Source: Candidatus Omnitrophota bacterium
GTDB taxonomy: Bacteria; Omnitrophota; Omnitrophia; Omnitrophales; Aquincolibacteriaceae
Length of the DNA stretch: 7,776 nucleotides
NCBI GenBank assembly: GCA_023247135.1
Contig: JAHFHB010000085.1
Location: 1-7,776 of the forward strand
Direction: 5' to 3'
The position numbers and the translations under genes are program-made. The notes below the pieces were generated by a model. The model was not told the DNA's origin. It searched no databases and saw only the letters and a program-made list of their open reading frames with translations. This document shows, one piece after another, positions 4,179 to 7,776 of the stretch; within the stretch, counting starts at the first letter, position 1; every line of letters begins with the position of its first letter.

Positions 4179-5643
4179 GCTGTTTTTTCTCCAGGGAACG
4201 GGCCCAAAGCGAGAGTGGAAAACTCATCAGGAAATAAAGCAGGGCCGTTAAAAGGCCCAGTTCTAGAAACCGGTACGTGCGGGTGGCGGCCTGATTGTAG
4301 GCGCGCGTCAGCTCCATCACCGTGATCACTGAAACCAGCGAAGTGTCTTTGAAGAGCGCGATAAAGTCGTTGGTGCTCGGCGGCAAAGCCATGCGTGCGG
4401 CCTGCGGAATGAGGACATACCAAAGCGTCTGCCAGCCGGTCATGCCGAGACAGCGCGCCGCTTCTTCCTGGCCTTTGGGCACCGCCAGCAGACCCGCACG
4501 ATAAATCTCCGCTTCGTATGCCGAGTAATTCAGGCCCAGCCCCAGTACGGCGGCGGTCATGGCGCTCAGCTGGATTCCGAGATTGGGCAATCCGTAGTAA
4601 AGCAGGTAGAGCTGAATTAAAAGCGGCGTGCCGCGGATCACCTCGATGTAAATGTTGGCCAGCCAACGCACGGGCCGCGTGCCATAGAGTTTTGCCAGGC
4701 AAAGGAAAAATCCAAGAAATACCGCCAACGCCATAGAAAAACAAGATAAGAGCACCGTGACTGCCGCGCCCTGCAGTAAAATGGGAACATATTGGGCCAG
4801 CCCTGCTTGCGGGCGCGACTTCTCAGACAGGCTTGCCGCCTCTTTCAAATTTTCCTGCCGCTCGTCCCACAAATGCCAGCGCCGGTAAATTCGCTCGATC
4901 TCGCCGGAGCGAATCAACTCCCGAAGCGCTCCGTTCACCCGCTGCAAAAGTTCCGGAGAATCTTTGGCAATGCCGCCGCCGTACATTCCCTCACCCACCG
5001 GGACTCCGATGTTTTTCAGACGGGGATTTTGCGGAACGTAAAACGAGGCCATGGGAGCGTCAAACAGCACGGCATCCACGCGCCCGCTTTCCAGATCGTG
5101 GTACGCTTCTACCGGCCCCGGATACGTCACCACCTCGATTTTTTTGTTTTGTTCCAGCAGGCTTTGTGTGAACGAAGTCGCCAGAGTGCCGGTTTTTTTG
5201 CCCTCGAGGTCTTGCCATCCGGTCATGCGCCCGTCTTCTTTACGCACGGTGATTTGCGCAGAAAAAAAATAATAGGGCTGCGTGAATTGAATCACTTCAA
5301 GCCGGCCGGGAGTGATTTCAAGTCCGTTGAAGGCGATTTCGAAATTGTGCCGTAGAAGCGCGGGCACAAGATCATCCCAGGGCACATCCACAAAAACAGC
5401 CTTCACGCCAAGCTGGCGCGCAATCTGGTCCATGATCTCAACTTCAAACCCGATCATCCGCTTGGGGTTTTCAGGATCGGCATAAACGTACGGGGCACCG
5501 CCCGCGGAATCACCGCCCCAGCGCAGTTCGCCGGTTTTTCGCACCGCATCCCAGGCGTCGGCTGCATAAACGGGTGCGCCCAAAGATAAAATCAGCCCTA
5601 GAAAACAAAGTCCGTAAAATAATTTTGGCGGGAAAAATCTCAT
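4162..5643 (-). CDS. Polar amino acid ABC transporter: substrate-binding protein fused to permease
   Basis: The 493-residue protein combines two parts that are usually separate. Residues 1-28 look like an Sec signal peptide or signal anchor, with a hydrophobic core and VYA-A near 25-28. Residues about 32-260 form a family 3 solute-binding domain, with GFEVEIMDQIARQLG (65-79), the ligand-pocket region TPGRLEVIQFTQPYYF (111-126), and the conserved Asp in VLFDAP (192-197). After a short charged linker (about 261-280), residues 284-482 form a HisM/GlnP-type permease. It includes EVIRGTPLLIQLYLLYYGLP (334-353) and the ATPase-contact EAA loop, EEAARCLG (393-400). Fusion tethers the receptor at the membrane. 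The substrate is probably a polar or basic amino acid; specificity cannot be read from the sequence. The downstream ATPase overlaps by 17 nt. A GGGG/CCCC hairpin with a 6-nt loop directly precedes the ATG and no good SD is visible. Confidence 0.93.
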   Translation of the reverse strand: MRFFPPKLFYGLCFLGLILSLGAPVYAADAWDAVRKTGELRWGGDSAGGAPYVYADPENPKRMIGFEVEIMDQIARQLGVKAVFVDVPWDDLVPALLRHNFEIAFNGLEITPGRLEVIQFTQPYYFFSAQITVRKEDGRMTGWQDLEGKKTGTLATSFTQSLLEQNKKIEVVTYPGPVEAYHDLESGRVDAVLFDAPMASFYVPQNPRLKNIGVPVGEGMYGGGIAKDSPELLQRVNGALRELIRSGEIERIYRRWHLWDERQENLKEAASLSEKSRPQAGLAQYVPILLQGAAVTVLLSCFSMALAVFLGFFLCLAKLYGTRPVRWLANIYIEVIRGTPLLIQLYLLYYGLPNLGIQLSAMTAAVLGLGLNYSAYEAEIYRAGLLAVPKGQEEAARCLGMTGWQTLWYVLIPQAARMALPPSTNDFIALFKDTSLVSVITVMELTRAYNQAATRTYRFLELGLLTALLYFLMSFPLSLWARSLEKKQHAAGY

Positions 5644-5683
5644 GGGGAAACGGCCCCCGGAATGTTCTTTTGAAGACAGCGGT

Positions 5684-5908
5684 TCAAATCGTAAATTCTT
5701 CAGACTTGCGCTTGCCGAAAGGAATGCGCAGCCACGCGCGCTCGTGAAAAAAGTAGACGAGAATCTTCACGGCCGTATCGAGAAGGCCGACCGTTGCCGC
5801 AAACTTCCCTTCGTGGGTCAAAATCCAGACAATAGCCGTGGTGATAATCGTGGCAATAAACCGCCAGCTAAACGCTTTGGCCAAACTCCTCGAATGGGTC
5901 TCTTCCAC
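5684..5908 (-). CDS. DUF2061 small membrane protein (GTG start)
   Basis: This 74-residue protein matches the DUF2061 pattern: SRSLAKAFSWRFIATIITT near the N-terminus, a hydrophobic helix (about 16-32), a second helix (about 35-52), and YFFHERAWLRIPFG near the end. Function is unknown; members are predicted inner-membrane proteins often found beside sulfur or sugar genes. I chose GTG at 5908 because AAAGGAG lies six nucleotides upstream (5915-5921) and the family homology begins there. A longer ATG version from 5959 would overlap hemL by 23 nt and bury the SD. The gene starts 28 nt after hemL and ends 40 nt before the ABC transporter gene, consistent with a shared transcript. Confidence 0.82.
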   Translation of the reverse strand: MEETHSRSLAKAFSWRFIATIITTAIVWILTHEGKFAATVGLLDTAVKILVYFFHERAWLRIPFGKRKSEEFTI

Positions 5909-5914
5909 TTTCAA

Positions 5915-5921
5915 CTCCTTT
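5915..5921 (-). promoter_or_regulatory. Shine-Dalgarno site supporting the GTG start of the DUF2061 gene
   Basis: AAAGGAG with a six-nucleotide spacer to GTG at 5908. It lies between the hemL stop and the GTG and argues against the upstream ATG at 5959. Confidence 0.75.
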
Positions 5922-5936
5922 GAAATATGCGCCGAC

Positions 5937-7214
5937 TTAATTCTCAAGCGCCTCGTCAATCACTTCGAGCGCACGATTTAAAAGTGTTTCCGTATGCGCT
6001 GTGGAAATAAAATTCGCTTCAAACTGGGACGGCGTAAAATAAAGCCCGTGGCCGGCGCAATGGTGAAAAAACCGGGCGTATCGTTTCGCATCCGCTTTTT
6101 TAGCCGAAGCATAGTCGGTGACCGGATCGGGTGTAAAAAAAAGCGTGAACATGGAACCAGACGTGTTCAGCACGGCCGGCAAGGCATTTTCTGAAATAGT
6201 TCTGTGAATCCCGTCGAAAAAAAGCTCCGCTTTTGCGTTCAGATTTTTATGAAAATTATTTCCCCCAAGTTCGTCCAAAACCCACAGCGCCGCGCTTACG
6301 GCCAGCGGATTGCCGGACAGCGTGCCGGCCTGATACACCGGCCCTTCCGGCGCTAGTTTGTCCATAATGTCGGCGCGGCCGCCGAATACCGCCAGCGGCA
6401 GGCCCCCGCCGATGATTTTCCCAAGACAGGTCAGATCAGGCCGGACACCGTAAACTTCCTGCGCCCCTCCCTTGGCCAAACGAAAACCCGTGATCACCTC
6501 GTCGAAAATCAAAAGCACCCCCTGATCATCGCACCACTCGCTGATACGCTTGAGATAGCCCGCAGCAGGCAGCACTACGCCCATGTTGGCGGGCACGGGC
6601 TCCAGAATCAAGGCGGCGATACTGTTTTTTTCACGGCGCGCTATTTTTTCAAGCGCCTCGAAATCATTGAACGGAACCGTGAAAGTCAGCGCCGCCAGTT
6701 CTTCGGGAATGCCCGCCGAATCCGGCGTACCGAAAGTGGCCCCGCCCGAACCCGCCTTGACCAGCAGGCTGTCGACGTGCCCGTGATAGCCGCCGTCGAT
6801 TTTGATGATTTTTTTCCGGCCCGTAAAACCGCGCGCCAGGCGGACGGCGCTCATAACCGCTTCGGTGCCTGAAGAAACCAGCCGGCATTTTTCAATCGAC
6901 GGAAAGAAATCATGAATACGCGCGGCCAATTCGACTTCCCCCGCCGTGGGCGCACCGAAACTTGTACCGCTTTTCATGGCGCGCGCCAGGCGCTTTAGCA
7001 ATCCTTCCGGCGCATGCCCGAAAATCAGCGGGCCCCAGGATGCGCAAAAATCCAGATACCGCCGGCCGTTTTCATCCCAGATAAAGGGGCCCTTGCCCCG
7101 CTTGATAAAAAAAGGATCTCCCCCGACCGCACGGAAGGCCCGTACCGGTGAATTCACGCCGGAGGGAATATGCTTGCAGGCGTGTTTTAGAAGTTTTGTG
7201 TTTTTGTTAGCCAT
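5937..7214 (-). CDS. hemL: Glutamate-1-semialdehyde 2,1-aminomutase
   Basis: The enzyme moves the amino group of glutamate-1-semialdehyde to give 5-aminolevulinate, the tetrapyrrole precursor, in the cytoplasm. The 425-residue length is standard. Family features are IPSGVNSPVRAF at the N-terminus (16-27), SWGPLIFGH (59-67), SSGTEAVMSAVRLARG (114-129), and YHGHVDS (143-149). The cofactor-binding Asp238 is in IFDEVITGFR, the PLP Schiff-base lysine is Lys266 in GKIIGGGLP, and YQAGTLSGNPLA covers 294-305. No key residue is missing. Its presence implies the C5 (glutamyl-tRNA) route to haem. It starts 12 nt after the HEPN gene, with only a weak SD, and is followed by DUF2061. No other hem gene is in the window. 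Confidence 0.97.
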   Translation of the reverse strand: MANKNTKLLKHACKHIPSGVNSPVRAFRAVGGDPFFIKRGKGPFIWDENGRRYLDFCASWGPLIFGHAPEGLLKRLARAMKSGTSFGAPTAGEVELAARIHDFFPSIEKCRLVSSGTEAVMSAVRLARGFTGRKKIIKIDGGYHGHVDSLLVKAGSGGATFGTPDSAGIPEELAALTFTVPFNDFEALEKIARREKNSIAALILEPVPANMGVVLPAAGYLKRISEWCDDQGVLLIFDEVITGFRLAKGGAQEVYGVRPDLTCLGKIIGGGLPLAVFGGRADIMDKLAPEGPVYQAGTLSGNPLAVSAALWVLDELGGNNFHKNLNAKAELFFDGIHRTISENALPAVLNTSGSMFTLFFTPDPVTDYASAKKADAKRYARFFHHCAGHGLYFTPSQFEANFISTAHTETLLNRALEVIDEALEN

Positions 7215-7226
7215 AGCGTCCGAATT

Positions 7227-7679
7227 CTAAAAATGCAGTTCTTTTTGAGGGTGTTTGTCTTTGAGGGTCTCGACCACCTTGAATAAAAATTCCTCGGCGA
7301 TTTTTTTTGCATCGAGAATTTCCTTTGCGGTGCAGTCAGAAAGCCCCGGCTCATAGAGAAACTGGTGGCGTTTACGCCGCATCCGGTCATAAAACTCGAT
7401 CAAATCTTTAGATTTTCTGCCGAGCACATGCTCCATAAAGAGAACCACGGTTTTATGCTTCCCTTGGAGATTCGGACTATATCCAAGAACGCTCATACAG
7501 GCTAAGCCGGCATGGAGCATACAGTCATAAAAAAGAGTATAGGCGGCTTCCCTATCATCATGCTGGATAAGAGCGGCAGTGGATAAGTCTTTTCTCGCTC
7601 TTTTGATGAGGTTTTCAGCAGATCGAAAATTCGCCGGACAAGCCTTAAGCTGATTTTCGAGTTCTTTTGGAATTTTCAT
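7227..7679 (-). CDS. HEPN-domain protein
   Basis: A 150-residue all-helical protein. It carries the HEPN signature: an N-terminal helix with AENLIKRARKDLSTA (21-35), AAYTLFYDCMLHAGLACMSVLGYSP (45-69), and the RX4-6H motif as Arg99 to His105 within RMRRKRH, followed by Tyr109. Many HEPN proteins with an intact motif are RNases and toxins; others act as partners of nucleotidyltransferases. The 5' end overlaps the upstream gene by 35 nt. If that gene is a MNT nucleotidyltransferase, this would be a MNT-HEPN pair, which is often a toxin-antitoxin module. The ATG at 7679 has no clear SD and is probably coupled to the upstream gene. hemL begins 12 nt downstream. The domain call is good; a toxin role is inference. 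Confidence 0.82.
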   Translation of the reverse strand: MKIPKELENQLKACPANFRSAENLIKRARKDLSTAALIQHDDREAAYTLFYDCMLHAGLACMSVLGYSPNLQGKHKTVVLFMEHVLGRKSKDLIEFYDRMRRKRHQFLYEPGLSDCTAKEILDAKKIAEEFLFKVVETLKDKHPQKELHF

Positions 7680-7776
7680 GCGTGTAAGCGGATAAGTCCC
7701 CTTTTAAAATCTGGTGCTTTTTTTTAAGAACATTCAGAACAAAGGGATTATTTTCACTGATTTTCATCGCCCATTC
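7645..7776 (-). CDS. C-terminus of an upstream gene, possibly a MNT-type nucleotidyltransferase (partial)
   Basis: An open frame enters from the right edge and ends at TAA at 7645, giving 43 residues; the other two minus frames hit stops quickly. It includes ENNPFVLNVLKKKHQILKGD, which resembles the short tail seen in small nucleotidyltransferases (NPF...V...G.VL). It overlaps the HEPN gene by 35 nt, the arrangement seen in MNT-HEPN gene pairs. The nucleotidyltransferase active site (GSxxxGxxxxxSDxD) would lie outside the window, so the identity is a guess. That a gene ends here is better supported. Confidence 0.5.
   Translation of the reverse strand, partial: EWAMKISENNPFVLNVLKKKHQILKGDLSAYTHENSKRTRKSA

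Noticed and set aside
4148..4744. A 198-codon minus-strand frame covering the end of the permease
   Set aside because: It is in another frame of the receptor-permease gene, which has intact permease motifs. The product is Arg/Ala/His-rich and not transporter-like.
4792..5355. A 187-codon plus-strand frame
   Set aside because: It is antisense to the solute-binding domain and has no SD or recognisable motif.

Overview
The window reads as a chromosomal segment from an uncultivated-type bacterium with moderately high GC, Shine-Dalgarno (SD) initiation and sigma70-like promoters. The sequence alone does not fix the phylum. A c-di-AMP riboswitch, an Sec-type signal peptide, glutamate-1-semialdehyde-route haem synthesis and an interspersed palindrome fit several lineages (Omnitrophota, Deltaproteobacteria and similar); I would not go further than that. 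Nearly everything is on the minus strand. The one exception is a large metabolic fusion gene on the plus strand.

Left third (1-1594). A KimA-like APC-superfamily permease runs off the left edge (1-791). It is preceded by a strong promoter (TTGACA, 17 nt, TATATT) and a clear ydaO-type c-di-AMP riboswitch (806-918). The SD lies one nucleotide outside the aptamer and can pair with an upstream strand, so control is probably translational. A perfect 20-bp-arm palindrome (963-1013) separates this unit from a two-gene minus-strand unit: a 69-aa hydrophobic membrane protein (1285-1494) and a 79-aa zinc-ribbon protein (1023-1262). That unit has its own promoter, which is divergent from the plus-strand gene.

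Middle (1599-3482). One plus-strand gene fuses methylthioribose-1-phosphate isomerase (MtnA) to a class II aldolase/MtnB-type domain. This links two consecutive steps of methylthioribose or 5-deoxyribose salvage. The linker between the domains carries three identical tandem 57-bp units (19 codons each), and every unit contains a DNA palindrome. The appearance is of an in-frame palindromic repeat that has spread inside a protein gene. Its promoter places the transcription start almost on the ATG, suggesting a leaderless mRNA.

Right half (3474-7776), all minus strand, read right to left: the end of a gene that may be a MNT-type nucleotidyltransferase, overlapping a HEPN-domain protein; hemL; a small DUF2061 membrane protein; a substrate-binding/permease fusion for polar amino acids; and its overlapping ATPase. 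Spacings are short (12, 28 and 40 nt) or negative, so this may be one transcription unit. The last gene overlaps the end of the mtnA fusion tail to tail by 9 bp.

I found no CRISPR array, transposase, rRNA or tRNA. No obvious new defence system is present. The features most worth following are the riboswitch with its unusually compact expression platform and the repeat-bearing MtnA-aldolase fusion.
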